Shown here: piece after piece, positions 53,089-62,585 of the stretch
Position numbering within the stretch: the first letter of the stretch is position 1
Layout: each line of letters begins with the position of its first letter
Source of the DNA: Rhodovulum tesquicola
Lineage (GTDB): Bacteria; Pseudomonadota; Alphaproteobacteria; Rhodobacterales; Rhodobacteraceae
Assembly: GCF_024128855.1 (NCBI RefSeq)
Contig: NZ_JAMYDV010000016.1
Span: 1 to 64,000, forward strand
Length of the DNA: 64,000 nt
Direction of reading: 5' to 3'
Program-made: the position numbers and the translations under genes
The notes under the pieces: generated by a model
Seen by the model: only the letters and a program-made list of their open reading frames with translations
Told to the model about the DNA's origin: nothing
Database searches by the model: none

Positions 53089-54912
53089 TCAGGCTTCCAT
53101 CGCTTCCAGCTCGTCGATCATTCCCTCGATCATCGCGAGCCCCTTGTCCCAGAAGGCCGGATCCGCTGCATCCAGCCCGAAGGGCGCCAGCAGCGCCCTG
53201 TGGTGCTTCGACCCGCCCGCCTTCAGCATGTCGAAATACCTGTCCTGGAAACCCGCGCCGCTTTCCTCGTAGACCGCGTAAAGCGCGTTCACCAACCCGT
53301 CGCCAAAGGCATAGGCATAGACATAGAAGGGCGAGTGGACGAAATGCGGGATATAGGCCCAGAAGGTCTCGTAGCCCGGCATGAACTCGAAGACCGGGCC
53401 GAGGCTCTCGCCCTGCACGCTCATCCAGATTTCGTTGATGTCCTCGGGCGTCAACTCGCCCTGGCGGCGGGCGTCATGCAGCTTGCACTCGAAATCGTAG
53501 AACGCGATCTGGCGCACGACCGTGTTGATCATGTCCTCGACCTTGCCCGCCAGCAGCGTCTTGCGCTGCGCCGGGGTCTCGGCCGCCGCCAGCAGCTTGC
53601 GGAAGGTCAGCATCTCGCCGAACACGCTGGCCGTCTCGGCCAGGGTCAGCGGCGTCGAGGACAGCAATTCCCCCTGCTCCGCGGCCAGCACCTGATGCAC
53701 GCCATGGCCCAGTTCATGCGCCAGCGTCATCACGTCCCGCGGCTTGCCCAGATAGTTCAGCATCACATAGGGGTGGACATCCGTCACCGTCGGATGCGCG
53801 AAGGCCCCCGGCGCCTTGCCCGGCTTCACGCCCGCGTCGATCCAGCCCCTGTCGAAGAACGGCGCGGCAAGCTCGGCCATCTTCGGCGAGAAATCGGCAT
53901 AGGCGCCCATCACGGTTGCCTTCGCGGTTTCCCAATCCACCGTTTTCGGCTCCTCGATCGGCAGGGGCGCGTTGCGGTCCCAGACCTGCAGTTTCTCAAG
54001 CCCCAGCCATTTCGCCTTCAGCGCGTAATAGCGATGCGACAGGCGCGGATAGGCCGAGACAACGGCATTGCGCAGCGCCTCGACCACCTCGGGTTCGACA
54101 TCGTTCGACAGGTGCCGTCCGGTCTGCGGCGTCGGCATCTTGCGCCAGCGATCCTCGACCTCCTTTTCCTTGGCCAGCGTGTTGTGGACGCGGGCAAAGA
54201 GCTTGACGTTCTGCTCGAACACCTCGGCCAGCGCATGCGCCGCCGCCTCGCGTTTCGCGCGGTCGGGATCGGTCATGAAGTTCAGCGTGCCCTCGATCCC
54301 GAAGGTCTCGCCGTCCACCTCGAATTCCAGGGCGGCGATGGTCTCGTCGAACAGCTTGTTCCAGGCCGAGGCGCCGACCACCGACTGGTCGTGCAGGAAC
54401 CGCTCCAGCTCGTCGGACAATTGATGGGGCCGCATCGCCCGCAGCCGGTCGAAGACGGCCTTGTAGCGGGCGAACCCGGCATCCGCCGCGAACAGCGCCT
54501 CCAGCACGCCGTCCTCGATGCGGTTGATCTCCAGCGAGAAGAACACCAGCGGCGTGGTGTAGCCGGTGATCCTGTCCTGGCAATCCGACAGGAACTTGGC
54601 GCGCGCCGCATCCACCGTGTTCTGGTAATAGCGCAGCCCCGCATAGGACATGATCCGCCCCGAGACGCGGTTGATCGCCTCGTAGCGCGCGATGCAGTCC
54701 AGCCAGCCGCCCGCATCCAGCCCCGCCAGCCTGCCCTCGTAATCGGCGGCGAAGCGGGCGCATTCGCCTTCCAGCCAATTCATGTCGCGGGCGATCTCGG
54801 GCGCGTCGGGGGCGGCGTAAAGATCGGCCAGATCCCATTCGGGCAGCGCGCCAAGCCCCCCCGGACCCGTGGCATTGGCGTCGAAGACGGGGGCGGGCGG
54901 GGTCATGCGCAT
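53089..54912 (-). CDS. pepF: Oligoendopeptidase F (M3 family)
   Basis: 607-residue cytoplasmic zinc metallopeptidase. The HExxH motif is in LAHELGHGVHQVLA near residue 399, and the second Glu (a Zn ligand) is in TPLTLAETASVFGEML. The mostly helical N-terminal region covers the first 200 residues, as in PepF. It digests peptides released by other proteases. ATG 54912 with AGAGG upstream is preferred; ATG 54906 is two residues shorter. Divergent from the SDR gene by 140 bases. Confidence 0.92.
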   Translation of the reverse strand: MRMTPPAPVFDANATGPGGLGALPEWDLADLYAAPDAPEIARDMNWLEGECARFAADYEGRLAGLDAGGWLDCIARYEAINRVSGRIMSYAGLRYYQNTVDAARAKFLSDCQDRITGYTTPLVFFSLEINRIEDGVLEALFAADAGFARYKAVFDRLRAMRPHQLSDELERFLHDQSVVGASAWNKLFDETIAALEFEVDGETFGIEGTLNFMTDPDRAKREAAAHALAEVFEQNVKLFARVHNTLAKEKEVEDRWRKMPTPQTGRHLSNDVEPEVVEALRNAVVSAYPRLSHRYYALKAKWLGLEKLQVWDRNAPLPIEEPKTVDWETAKATVMGAYADFSPKMAELAAPFFDRGWIDAGVKPGKAPGAFAHPTVTDVHPYVMLNYLGKPRDVMTLAHELGHGVHQVLAAEQGELLSSTPLTLAETASVFGEMLTFRKLLAAAETPAQRKTLLAGKVEDMINTVVRQIAFYDFECKLHDARRQGELTPEDINEIWMSVQGESLGPVFEFMPGYETFWAYIPHFVHSPFYVYAYAFGDGLVNALYAVYEESGAGFQDRYFDMLKAGGSKHHRALLAPFGLDAADPAFWDKGLAMIEGMIDELEAMEA

Positions 54913-55052
54913 CTGGGAACCTCTTTCATGTCGCGTTGACCCAAGACATAGGGCGCGGGGGCGGGGGGTATCAAGCGCGGGCAGGGCGGATCGGCCTTGC
55001 ATCCGGTCGGTTTGGCTGGGAATCTGCCCAGGGACAGGACAGGGGAACCGCC

Positions 55053-55787
55053 ATGCAGACCATTCTCGTCACCGGTGCGGGCAGCGGCATCGGCCGCGCC
55101 ACCGCCCGGGCCTTTCTGGATGCGGGCTGGCGCGTCGCGCTGGCGGGCCGCCGAGAGGCGCCGCTGGTCGAGACCGCGCAGGGCAATGCCGATGCGCTGG
55201 TCCTGCCGATGGACGTGACCGATGCCGCGGCGGTCGAGGCGGGCTTTGCCCGGATCGCGTCCGACTGGGGGCGGCTCGACGTGCTGTTCAACAATGCGGG
55301 CATCGGCCTGCCCTCGGCGCCCATCGACGAGATCGCGGTCGATGACTGGCGGCGTCTGTCGGCGATCAATATCGACGGGATGTTCCTGTGCGCCCGCGCG
55401 GCCTTCGGCCTGATGCGGCGGCAGGAACCGCAGGGCGGGCGGATCATCAACAATGGCTCGATCTCGGCGCATGTGCCGCGCTGGGGCTCGGCGCCCTATA
55501 CGGTGTCGAAACATGCCGTCACCGGGCTGACCCGCGCGCTCAGCCTGGACGGGCGGCGGTTCAGCATCGCCTGCGGGCAGATCGACATCGGCAATGCGCT
55601 GACCGAGATGGTCCAGCAGATGACGCAGGGCGTGCCCCAGGCCAATGGCGAGATCGCGGTCGAGCCGGTGATGGATGTGGCCCATGTCGCGGCCTCGGTG
55701 CTGCATATGGCCGAACTGCCCCTGTCGGCGAATGTCCAGTTCATGACGGTGATGGCCACCGCCATGCCCTTCATCGGCCGGGGCTGA
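55053..55787 (+). CDS. Short-chain dehydrogenase/reductase
   Basis: 244 residues with the NAD(P)-binding TGAGSGIGRATARAFLDAG (7-25), NNAG motif LFNNAGIGLPSAP, catalytic Ser in NNGSISAHVPRWG, and YTVSK near 149. A classical SDR of unknown substrate. GACAGGGGAACC precedes ATG 55053. The next gene, a copper chaperone, begins 26 bases downstream and may share the transcript, though the pairing suggests no common pathway. Confidence 0.9.
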   Translation: MQTILVTGAGSGIGRATARAFLDAGWRVALAGRREAPLVETAQGNADALVLPMDVTDAAAVEAGFARIASDWGRLDVLFNNAGIGLPSAPIDEIAVDDWRRLSAINIDGMFLCARAAFGLMRRQEPQGGRIINNGSISAHVPRWGSAPYTVSKHAVTGLTRALSLDGRRFSIACGQIDIGNALTEMVQQMTQGVPQANGEIAVEPVMDVAHVAASVLHMAELPLSANVQFMTVMATAMPFIGRG

Positions 55788-55813
55788 GCGCCCCCGCATC
55801 ACAGGAGAAGACC

Positions 55814-56329
55814 ATGTCACCCAGGACCTTGCTGCTTGCAACCGCGCTGGCGCTTGCGCCCGCCCTGCCGGCGTTGGCCGGGGATATCGAGGTGCAGGAC
55901 CCCTATGCCCGGGCGTCCACCATGATGTCGAAATCGGGGGCGGCCTTCATGGTGCTGGTCAATACCGGCGCCGAGGAGGACCGGCTGGTCTCCGCCGCCT
56001 CGGACGTGGCCGAGCGGGTCGAGCTGCACACCCACGAGGCCGATGCCAATGGCGTGATGCGCATGGTCGAGGTCGAGGAGGGCTTTGCGATTCCCGCAGG
56101 CGGCAGCCACGCGTTGAAACGCGGTGCCGACCATGTGATGTTCCTTGGCCTGACCCGGCCGCTGGCGCAGGGCGACAGCGTCACCGTGACGCTGACCTTC
56201 GAGAAGGCGGGCGAAATGGTGGTCGAGATCCCGGTCGACATGACCCGCGATGCCATGGGCCGCCCGGTGGACGCCCCCATGCAGGGCGGCGACATGGGGC
56301 CTGGCGGGCCCATGCGGCCGGGGAACTGA
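55814..56329 (+). CDS. Periplasmic copper chaperone PCuAC
   Basis: 171 residues. A signal peptide (LLLATALALAPALPALAGD) leads to a PCuAC domain (DUF461). The copper-binding pattern is present: a His-rich ELHTHEADANGVMRMVEV, with Met spaced after, and the ADHVMFLGL motif with the final His-x-Met. Such proteins deliver Cu(I) to CuA of cytochrome oxidase. The Met/Gly-rich tail (GDMGPGGPMRP) may add binding sites. GGAGAAG lies before ATG 55814. Followed by a terminator hairpin. Confidence 0.9.
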   Translation: MSPRTLLLATALALAPALPALAGDIEVQDPYARASTMMSKSGAAFMVLVNTGAEEDRLVSAASDVAERVELHTHEADANGVMRMVEVEEGFAIPAGGSHALKRGADHVMFLGLTRPLAQGDSVTVTLTFEKAGEMVVEIPVDMTRDAMGRPVDAPMQGGDMGPGGPMRPGN

Positions 56330-56339
56330 AATCGCCGCC

Positions 56340-56362
56340 GGGGCCCGCCCGGTGCGGGCCCC
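56340..56362. terminator. Bidirectional hairpin between the PCuAC gene and metF
   Basis: GGGGCCCGC (56340-56348) with GCGGGCCCC (56354-56362), a 9-bp stem and five-base loop in the gap between convergent genes. Confidence 0.6.
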
Positions 56363-56372
56363 TGCGCGGGCG

Positions 56373-57242
56373 TCAGGCGACCTTTTCCAGATGCCCCGCG
56401 GGTAGCACGCCCAGCGCGTGACAGATGTCGCGCGTCAGATGAGGCTTGTTCAGCGTGTAGAAATGGAAATCCTGCACGCCCCCCTCCATCAGTTCGGTGC
56501 ACAGCTCGGTCGCCAGCGCCTTGCCCAGCAGATCCTCGCGCCCGTCGCGGATCGCCTTGTCGAACGCCTCGTCCACCCAGGCGGGAATCCGCGCGCCGCA
56601 GCGTTCGGCAAAGCGGCGCACGCCGGCCCATTTCTCGATCGGCAGGATGCCGGGAATGATCTTCGTGCCGTCGATGCCCGCCGCGTCGCATTCCTCGCGG
56701 AAGCGGAAGAAGGTCTCGGCTTCGAAGAAGAACTGGGTGATCGCCGAATCCGCCCCCGCCTCGAACTTGCGCTTGAGCCATTGGACGTCATGGCCCACGC
56801 CCCGCGATTCGGGATGCGGCTCGGGATAGGCACCCACGCGGATGGTAAAGGCCGCCCGCGCCGCCAGCGCCTCGATCAGTTCGCAGCTATCGGCGAAGCC
56901 TTCGGGGTGGGGGGTGAACCTGCCCTGACCCTGCGGCGGGTCGCCGCGAAGCGCCACGATCTCGGTCACCCCGGCCCTGGCATAGGCGTCGGCGATCTCC
57001 AGCGTCTCGGCCCGGGTCGCGTCCACACAGGTCAGATGCGCGGCGACGTTCACGCCATAGCGGTTATGGATCGCCTCGACCGCCTCATGGGTCAGCTTGC
57101 GCGTGGTTCCGCCCGCGCCATAGGTCACCGACACGAATTGCGGCTTCAAAGGCGCCAGTGCCTGCACCGTCTCCCAGAGCTGGAAACTCGCCTCCAGCGA
57201 TTTCGGCGGAAAGAACTCGAAGGACACACGGGGGGCGGACAT
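56373..57242 (-). CDS. metF: 5,10-methylenetetrahydrofolate reductase
   Basis: Makes 5-methyl-tetrahydrofolate for methionine synthesis; FAD enzyme of 289 residues. The (beta/alpha)8 fold is recognised by RVSFEFFPPKSLEASFQLW at the start, VSVTYGAGGTTRKLT, ALRGDPPQGQGRF, and FFFEAETFFRFREECDA. The start of the divergent metR-type gene is 101 bases away, so both promoters overlap and methionine-related control is likely. Confidence 0.95.
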   Translation of the reverse strand: MSAPRVSFEFFPPKSLEASFQLWETVQALAPLKPQFVSVTYGAGGTTRKLTHEAVEAIHNRYGVNVAAHLTCVDATRAETLEIADAYARAGVTEIVALRGDPPQGQGRFTPHPEGFADSCELIEALAARAAFTIRVGAYPEPHPESRGVGHDVQWLKRKFEAGADSAITQFFFEAETFFRFREECDAAGIDGTKIIPGILPIEKWAGVRRFAERCGARIPAWVDEAFDKAIRDGREDLLGKALATELCTELMEGGVQDFHFYTLNKPHLTRDICHALGVLPAGHLEKVA

Positions 57243-57296
57243 GGCACTTGCTCCGGCTGGATTCGGCTTCGCACGCTTGTCGCACGCGGCAGGTTG

Positions 57297-57309
57297 TGAA
57301 ACAAACTCA
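57297..57309. promoter_or_regulatory. Candidate MetR operator between metF and metR
   Basis: TGAAACAAACTCA resembles the MetR consensus TGAAN5TTCA with one mismatch in the second half-site. It lies in the shared promoter region of divergent metF and metR. Assigned from memory of the consensus. Confidence 0.4.
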
Positions 57310-57343
57310 TAGTTCTCAAGATCAATATGAGCGGCGCGACAAT

Positions 57344-58255
57344 ATGCACCTCGAACTTCGCCACCTGCGCACGATCAAGGCCATCCATGACGCGGGCGGT
57401 CTGGCCCGCGCGGCCGAGCGGCTGAACATCACCCAGTCGGCGCTCAGCCACCAGGTCAAGGGGCTGGAGGACCAGGTCGGGATGGAGCTTTTCGTGCGCC
57501 GCACCAAGCCCTTGCGCCTTTCGGCAGCGGGGCTGCGGCTGCTCAGGGCGGCCGAAAGGGTGCTGCCCGAGATCGCCGCGCTGCAGGCGGAATTCCAGGG
57601 ATTGCGATCGGGCCGGTCGGGGCGGCTGCATATCACGCTGGAATGTCATGCCTGCTATGACTGGCTGCTGCCGGTGCTGGAATCCTTCCGCAAGGCCTGG
57701 CCCGAGGTCGATGTCGATATCCGCCCCGGCCTGTCCTTCGACGCGCTGCCCGCGCTGGCCCGCGAAGAGGTGGATCTGGTGATCTCCTCCGATCCCGAGG
57801 ATCACGACGACCTGACCTTTGCGCCGCTGTTCGACTACGAACCCGTCTTCGTCTGTGCCGCCACCCATCCGCTGGCCGCGAAACCCTTTGTCGAGGCAGA
57901 GGATTTTCGCGACCAGACGCTGATCACCTATCCGGTGGACCGCAGCCGGCTCGACATCTTCACCGGGCTTCTGGGGCCGGCCCGGGTGGAACCGCTGGCG
58001 GTGCGGCCGGTGGAACTGACCGCGGTGATCCTGATGCTGGTGGCCTCGGGGCGCGGGGTGACGGTGCTGCCCGACTGGGTGATGCGCGACGCGCGCGGCC
58101 TGGCCGATCTGGCGATCCGCCGGGTGACCGAACCGGGCCTGACCAAACGCATCTATGCCGCCACCCGGACCGAGGACGCGGCGCGGCCCTATATCGCCCA
58201 TTTCATCCGGCTCGCCCGCAGCGAACCGGTCAAGCTGCAACGCGCCAGCCCCTGA
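57344..58255 (+). CDS. metR: LysR-family regulator, MetR-like
   Basis: 303 residues. LysR HTH in LRTIKAIHDAGGLARAAERLNITQSALSHQVKGLED (about 8-43, in parts) and an effector domain with SGRLHITLECHACYDWLLPVLESF, matching MetR, which responds to homocysteine. The position divergent from metF supports this. ATG 57344 gives the family start MHLELRHLRT. A dispersed repeat follows, then convergent 5-FCL. Confidence 0.9.
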   Translation: MHLELRHLRTIKAIHDAGGLARAAERLNITQSALSHQVKGLEDQVGMELFVRRTKPLRLSAAGLRLLRAAERVLPEIAALQAEFQGLRSGRSGRLHITLECHACYDWLLPVLESFRKAWPEVDVDIRPGLSFDALPALAREEVDLVISSDPEDHDDLTFAPLFDYEPVFVCAATHPLAAKPFVEAEDFRDQTLITYPVDRSRLDIFTGLLGPARVEPLAVRPVELTAVILMLVASGRGVTVLPDWVMRDARGLADLAIRRVTEPGLTKRIYAATRTEDAARPYIAHFIRLARSEPVKLQRASP

Positions 58256-58269
58256 CCCCGCGCCCCGTG

Positions 58270-58328
58270 TTTCTTCTTGGCGGAAATACCCCGGGGGGAG
58301 TCCGCAAGGACGGGGGGCAGCGCCCCCC
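58270..58328 (+). repeat. Dispersed 3'-end repeat, copy 6 (long form)
   Basis: Core CTTCTTGGCGGAAATACCC, then GGGGGGAGTCCGCAAGGAC and GGGGGGC-AGC-GCCCCCC. The last two blocks are identical to copy 4 (18913). It lies between convergent metR and the 5-FCL gene. Confidence 0.8.
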
Positions 58329-58344
58329 TGCGCCGGTGGGGTTC

Positions 58345-58902
58345 TCAGGCCCCGATCCGGATCGTCTCGGCCTCGGTGACGATCACATCCAGATGCTGGT
58401 CGGTCGGCTCGACCGGGACATGCGCCACCTCCTGCGCGGCATAGGCAAAGCCCACCGCCAGGACCGGCCCGTCGGCGCGCAGCCGCGCCAGCGTGCGGTC
58501 ATAGAAGCCCCCGCCATAGCCCAGCCGCGCGCCGCTCCGGTCGAAGGCGAGCAGCGGCACGATCAGGAGTTCGGGGCGCATCTCCTGCCCCTCGACCGGC
58601 ACCGCCGCGCCGAAGGGACCGGGACGCATCGGGCAGCCCGGCGTCCAGCGGTGAAAGACCAGCGCCGCGCCCCTGGCCACGATCACCGGCACGCCCACCT
58701 GCCCAAGCGCGGCCAGCGCCGCCATCGCGGGCAGGGGGTCGATCTCGTCGCGCATCGGCATGTAGCCGGAGGCAGGGCGGCCCAGTTCCGGGGCCAGAAC
58801 GCTCAGCAGGCGCGCCACCGCCACAGCGCCGCGCGCCGCGTCATGCGCCGCCGCCCGCCGCGCCAGCGCCTCGGCGCGCAGCGCCGCCTTGCGGTCCTTC
58901 AC
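58345..58902 (-). CDS. 5-formyltetrahydrofolate cyclo-ligase
   Basis: Recycles 5-formyl-THF to methenyl-THF with ATP. The 185 residues start with GTG at 58902 (VKDRKAALRAEALARR) and include SGYMPMRDEIDP, and the family motif LLAFDRSGARLGYGGGFYDRTLARL. The GTG overlaps the mgtE stop codon (GTGA), so the gene is translated after mgtE. It may support the nearby metF folate pathway. Convergent with metR. Confidence 0.92.
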   Translation of the reverse strand: MKDRKAALRAEALARRAAAHDAARGAVAVARLLSVLAPELGRPASGYMPMRDEIDPLPAMAALAALGQVGVPVIVARGAALVFHRWTPGCPMRPGPFGAAVPVEGQEMRPELLIVPLLAFDRSGARLGYGGGFYDRTLARLRADGPVLAVGFAYAAQEVAHVPVEPTDQHLDVIVTEAETIRIGA

Positions 58903-60284
58903 AAGAGCACCATCGTCGCGATGCCCAGGAACACGAAGAATCCGACGACATCGGTCACAGTGGTGACGAAGGGGCCCGATGCCAGTGCCGGATCGACCTT
59001 CAGCCGCTCCAGCAGGATCGGGATCACGATGCCGCCGACCGCCGCGGCCATCAATGTCACCACCATTGCAAGCGCAATGACCACGCCGATCATCGGCTTG
59101 CCGAACCAGATCACCGCCACCACCCCCATGATCACCGCGAAGGCAAAGCCGTTGAGCAGGCCCGCCAGCGCCTCGCGCCGGATCACGCGCCACATGTTCG
59201 AGGCCGTCAGGTTCTTGGTGGCCAATGCCCGCACCGCCACGGTCAGCGACTGGGTGCCCGCGTTGCCGCCCATCGAGGCCACGATGGGCATCAGCACCGC
59301 CAGCGCCACGATCTGCGCGATCACCTCCTCGAACTGTGCGATCACGACCGAGGCGAGGATCGCCGTCACCACATTGACCACCAGCCACGGGAACCGACCC
59401 CGGGCGATGTCGAGCACGTTGTCGGTAAGGCTTTCCTCGCCGACCCCGGCCAAACGCAGGATGTCTTCTTCGTGCTCCTCGTCGAGCACGTTCATCGCGT
59501 CGTCGATGGTGATCACGCCGACCAGCCGCCCGCCCTCGTCCACCACCGGGGCCGAGATCAGGTGATACTGGTTGAAGGCATAGGCGACCTCGGATTCGGG
59601 CTGGGTGACGGGGATGGTGCGGAAACTGTCCTCCAGCAGGGCGGTCAGCCTGACCGAGCGCTTGGAGGCCAGCAGCTTGCCCAGCGTCACATAGCCCACC
59701 GGCCGGATGCCCGGATCGACCACGATCACATGGTAGAACTGGTCGGGCAGGGTCTTCTTGTTGGCGCGCAGATGGTCGATGGTCTCGCCCACGGTCCAGT
59801 GTTCGGGGGCGCGCACCACCTCGCGCTGCATCAACCGGCCCGCGGAATAGTCCGGATAGCCCAGCGCCTGCTCGACCGCGACCCGGTCGGCCACCTCCAG
59901 CGCGTCGAGGATCGCCTCCTGCTGGGGCTGCTCGAGATCCTCGATCAGGTCGACCACGTCGTCCGATTCAAGGTCGCGCACCGCCTCGGCAAGGACATCG
60001 GGCGGCAGGAAGGCGATCACCTCCTCGCGCAGGCCCTCGGCCAGTTCGGACAGCACCTCGCCATCGAACTGACGCCCGCCCATCAACAGGATCTCGCGCC
60101 GCCTTCCGCTGTCCACCTGTTCCAGAAGGTCGGCGATGTCGGCCGGGTGCAACTGCTCCAGCAACGCGGCCAGCCGCGCGGAATCGCCCGCCGCCACCGC
60201 CAGCAGGATCGCCGATACCGTCCGGTTGTCGAGCGCGTAGCCCTCTTCCTCCGGAACGGTCTTGTCGATGATGTCGTCGTCCAT
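58899..60284 (-). CDS. mgtE: Magnesium transporter MgtE
   Basis: 461-residue Mg2+ channel. Cytoplasmic N domain (SARLAALLEQLHPADIADLLEQ, in parts), two CBS domains (HVIVVDPGIRPVGYVTLGKLL, SAPVVDEGGRLVGVITIDDAM), then five membrane helices including VALAVLMPIVASMGGNAGTQSL, the pore signature. Intracellular Mg2+ binding to the N/CBS domains closes the channel. ATG 60284 (MDDDIID) is preferred; an in-frame ATG at 60317 is less likely. Divergent from guaD. Confidence 0.93.
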   Translation of the reverse strand: MDDDIIDKTVPEEEGYALDNRTVSAILLAVAAGDSARLAALLEQLHPADIADLLEQVDSGRRREILLMGGRQFDGEVLSELAEGLREEVIAFLPPDVLAEAVRDLESDDVVDLIEDLEQPQQEAILDALEVADRVAVEQALGYPDYSAGRLMQREVVRAPEHWTVGETIDHLRANKKTLPDQFYHVIVVDPGIRPVGYVTLGKLLASKRSVRLTALLEDSFRTIPVTQPESEVAYAFNQYHLISAPVVDEGGRLVGVITIDDAMNVLDEEHEEDILRLAGVGEESLTDNVLDIARGRFPWLVVNVVTAILASVVIAQFEEVIAQIVALAVLMPIVASMGGNAGTQSLTVAVRALATKNLTASNMWRVIRREALAGLLNGFAFAVIMGVVAVIWFGKPMIGVVIALAMVVTLMAAAVGGIVIPILLERLKVDPALASGPFVTTVTDVVGFFVFLGIATMVLL

Positions 60285-60419
60285 GCCTTGCCCTGCCCGA
60301 TCCGTTGCCTGCACCATAGCCAAACCGGTCGCCCTGCAACAGGGTGCGATGCGGGATTTACGCCATCCCCGCAGGTCCATAGGGTTTGCGCAGGTGCAGG
60401 GTGCGGGGGAGGGCTTCGG

Positions 60420-61706
60420 GTGGAACTGATCCTGGGACAGGTGCTGCATTTCGCGGCCGACCCCTTCGCCGAAGGGCCGGCGGCCGCGCTTGTCGAAACG
60501 CGCGGGGGCGTGCTGGTGGACGCTGGCCGGATCGCGGCGGTAGGGTCGGCGGATGCGCTGCGCGCGGCCCATCCCGGCGCGCGGGTGACCGACATGGGGA
60601 TGGCGCTGCTGTCGGCGGGGTTCGTCGATGCCCATGCGCATTATCCCCAGACCGGCATCATCGCGAGCTGGGGCAAGCGGCTGATCGACTGGCTGAACAG
60701 CTACACCTTCCCCGAGGAAATGCGCTTTGGCGATCCCGCCCATGCCGCCGCGGTGGCGGCGCGCTATCTGGACCTTGTGCTGGCCCATGGCACCACGACG
60801 GTCGCCAGCTTCTGCACCAGCCATCTCGCAAGCGTCGATGCCCTGTTCGCGGCGGCCGAGGCGCGGGGGATGCGGGTTGCAGCGGGCAAGACCTGCATGG
60901 ACCGCAACGCGCCGCCCGGCCTGTGCGACACCGCCGAACGCGCGCATGACGAAAGCGCGGCGCTGATCGCGCGCTGGCATGGGCGGGGGCGGCTGGTCTA
61001 TGCGATCACGCCGCGCTTTGCGCCGACCTCGACGCCCGAGCAGCTGGATGCGCTGGGCACGCTCTGGGCCGAACATCCGACCTGCCTGATGCAGACCCAT
61101 CTGAGTGAGCAGGCCGAGGAACTGGACTGGGTGCGCGCGCTTTACCCCGAGGCGCGCGATTATCTGGATGTCTACGAACGGGCGGGGCTGCTGGGGCCGG
61201 GCGCGCTGTTCGGCCATTGCATCCACCTGACCGGGCGCGAGCGGATGCGCCTGCGCGAGGCGGGCGCGGCGCTGATCCATTGCCCGACCTCGAATGCCTT
61301 CATCGGTTCGGGGCTGTTCGACATGGCCGGGCTGACCGCCGAGGGCCAGCGCGTGGGGCTGGCCACCGATACCGGCGGGGGCTCGTCCTTCTCGATGCTG
61401 CGCACCATGGCCGCGGCCTACGAGATCGGCCAGTTGCGCGGCCGGGCGCTGCATCCGGCGGAACTGTGGTGGCTGGCCACCGCCGGGGGGGCGCGGGCGA
61501 TGGGGATGGCCGAGCGGATCGGAAACCTGGCGCCGGGGATGGAGGCCGACCTGATCGCGATCGACCTGGCCTCGACCCCGGCCATCGCCCAGCGCAGCGC
61601 GCGGGCAGGGACGTTCTGGGAGGCGGTCTTTCCGACCATAATGATGGGCGACGACCGCGCCATCGCCGGGGTCTGGGTGAACGGGCGCAGGCTTGGCGCT
61701 GCCTGA
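60420..61706 (+). CDS. guaD: Guanine deaminase
   Basis: Deaminates guanine to xanthine in purine catabolism. Amidohydrolase of 428 residues starting at GTG 60420 (GGGGAGGG upstream). Metal ligands: HxH in SAGFVDAHAHYPQTG near 70, His in MQTHLSEQAEE, His in LFGHCIHL, and Asp in LATDTGGGSSFSML. The PQTGIIASWGKRLIDWLNSYTFPEE region is typical of GuaD. Divergent from mgtE; the orphan molybdohydroxylase at 32 kb is not linked to it. Confidence 0.93.
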   Translation: MELILGQVLHFAADPFAEGPAAALVETRGGVLVDAGRIAAVGSADALRAAHPGARVTDMGMALLSAGFVDAHAHYPQTGIIASWGKRLIDWLNSYTFPEEMRFGDPAHAAAVAARYLDLVLAHGTTTVASFCTSHLASVDALFAAAEARGMRVAAGKTCMDRNAPPGLCDTAERAHDESAALIARWHGRGRLVYAITPRFAPTSTPEQLDALGTLWAEHPTCLMQTHLSEQAEELDWVRALYPEARDYLDVYERAGLLGPGALFGHCIHLTGRERMRLREAGAALIHCPTSNAFIGSGLFDMAGLTAEGQRVGLATDTGGGSSFSMLRTMAAAYEIGQLRGRALHPAELWWLATAGGARAMGMAERIGNLAPGMEADLIAIDLASTPAIAQRSARAGTFWEAVFPTIMMGDDRAIAGVWVNGRRLGAA

Positions 61707-61763
61707 GCGGCGGGCGCAGGGGTTATCCTGCGCCCGGCTGGTTCGCCGTTGTCCGGATCGGTC

Positions 61764-62585
61764 CTAGCCGACGAACGCCTTCTCGACCACATATTCGGCG
61801 GGTTCGGAATTCGCGCCTTCGCGCAGGCCCCAGCCTTCGAGGATCGCCATCACGTCCTTGTTGAAGTCGAGCGAGCCGCAGACCATCGCCCGGTCCACGG
61901 ACGGGTCCATCTTCTCGCAGGGCAGGCCGAGATCGCGGAACACCTTGCCCGAGGCCAGGTTGTCGGTGACCCGGCCCATGGTGCGGAAATCCTCGCGCGT
62001 GGTGGTGGGGTAGTATTTCAGCTTGCCGCCGACGAATTCCCCGATCAGCGGATCCTCGGGCAGGCTTTCGACCAGTTCGCGGCCGAATTCCAGTTCCGCC
62101 ACCTCGCGGCAGGTATGCATCATGATGACCTCGTCATACTGCTCGTATGTCTCGGGGTCGCGCATCAGGCTGGCGAAGGGGGCGATGCCGGTGCCGGTGG
62201 CGAGGAACCACAGCCGCTTGCCGGGCAGAAGCGCATCCAGGACCAGCGTGCCGACGGGTTTGGGCCGCAGGATGATCTCGTCGCCGGGCTTGATATGCTG
62301 AAGCCGCGAGGTCAGCGGGCCATCCTGCACCTTGATCGAGTAGAAGTCGAGGCCGTCATCCCAGGCGGGCGAGGCGATCGAATAGGCGCGCATGATCGGC
62401 TTGCCGTCATCGCCGGGCAGCCCGATCATCACGAACTCGCCCGACCGGAAGCGCAGCGATTGCGGGCGGGTCGTGCGGAAATAGAACAGATCGTCGGTGT
62501 AGTGACGCACCTCGGTCACGGTCTGCGCGTCGGGCAGAGTCTTCTTGGCGGCGGTTGCTTGGGTCACGGCGGTCTGCTGGTTCAT
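61764..62585 (-). CDS. fpr: Ferredoxin-NADP reductase
   Basis: 273-residue flavoprotein that exchanges electrons between NADPH and ferredoxin/flavodoxin. FAD-binding motif RAYSIASPAWDDGLDFYS, NADP-binding GTGIAPFASLMRDPE, CGSLDFNKDVM, and the C-terminal EYVVEKAFVG. This is the bacterial subclass I type, common in Rhodobacter and linked to oxidative stress. ATG 62585 gives MNQQTAVTQA. The 377-base upstream gap separates it from the divergent Crp/Fnr gene. Confidence 0.93.
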   Translation of the reverse strand: MNQQTAVTQATAAKKTLPDAQTVTEVRHYTDDLFYFRTTRPQSLRFRSGEFVMIGLPGDDGKPIMRAYSIASPAWDDGLDFYSIKVQDGPLTSRLQHIKPGDEIILRPKPVGTLVLDALLPGKRLWFLATGTGIAPFASLMRDPETYEQYDEVIMMHTCREVAELEFGRELVESLPEDPLIGEFVGGKLKYYPTTTREDFRTMGRVTDNLASGKVFRDLGLPCEKMDPSVDRAMVCGSLDFNKDVMAILEGWGLREGANSEPAEYVVEKAFVG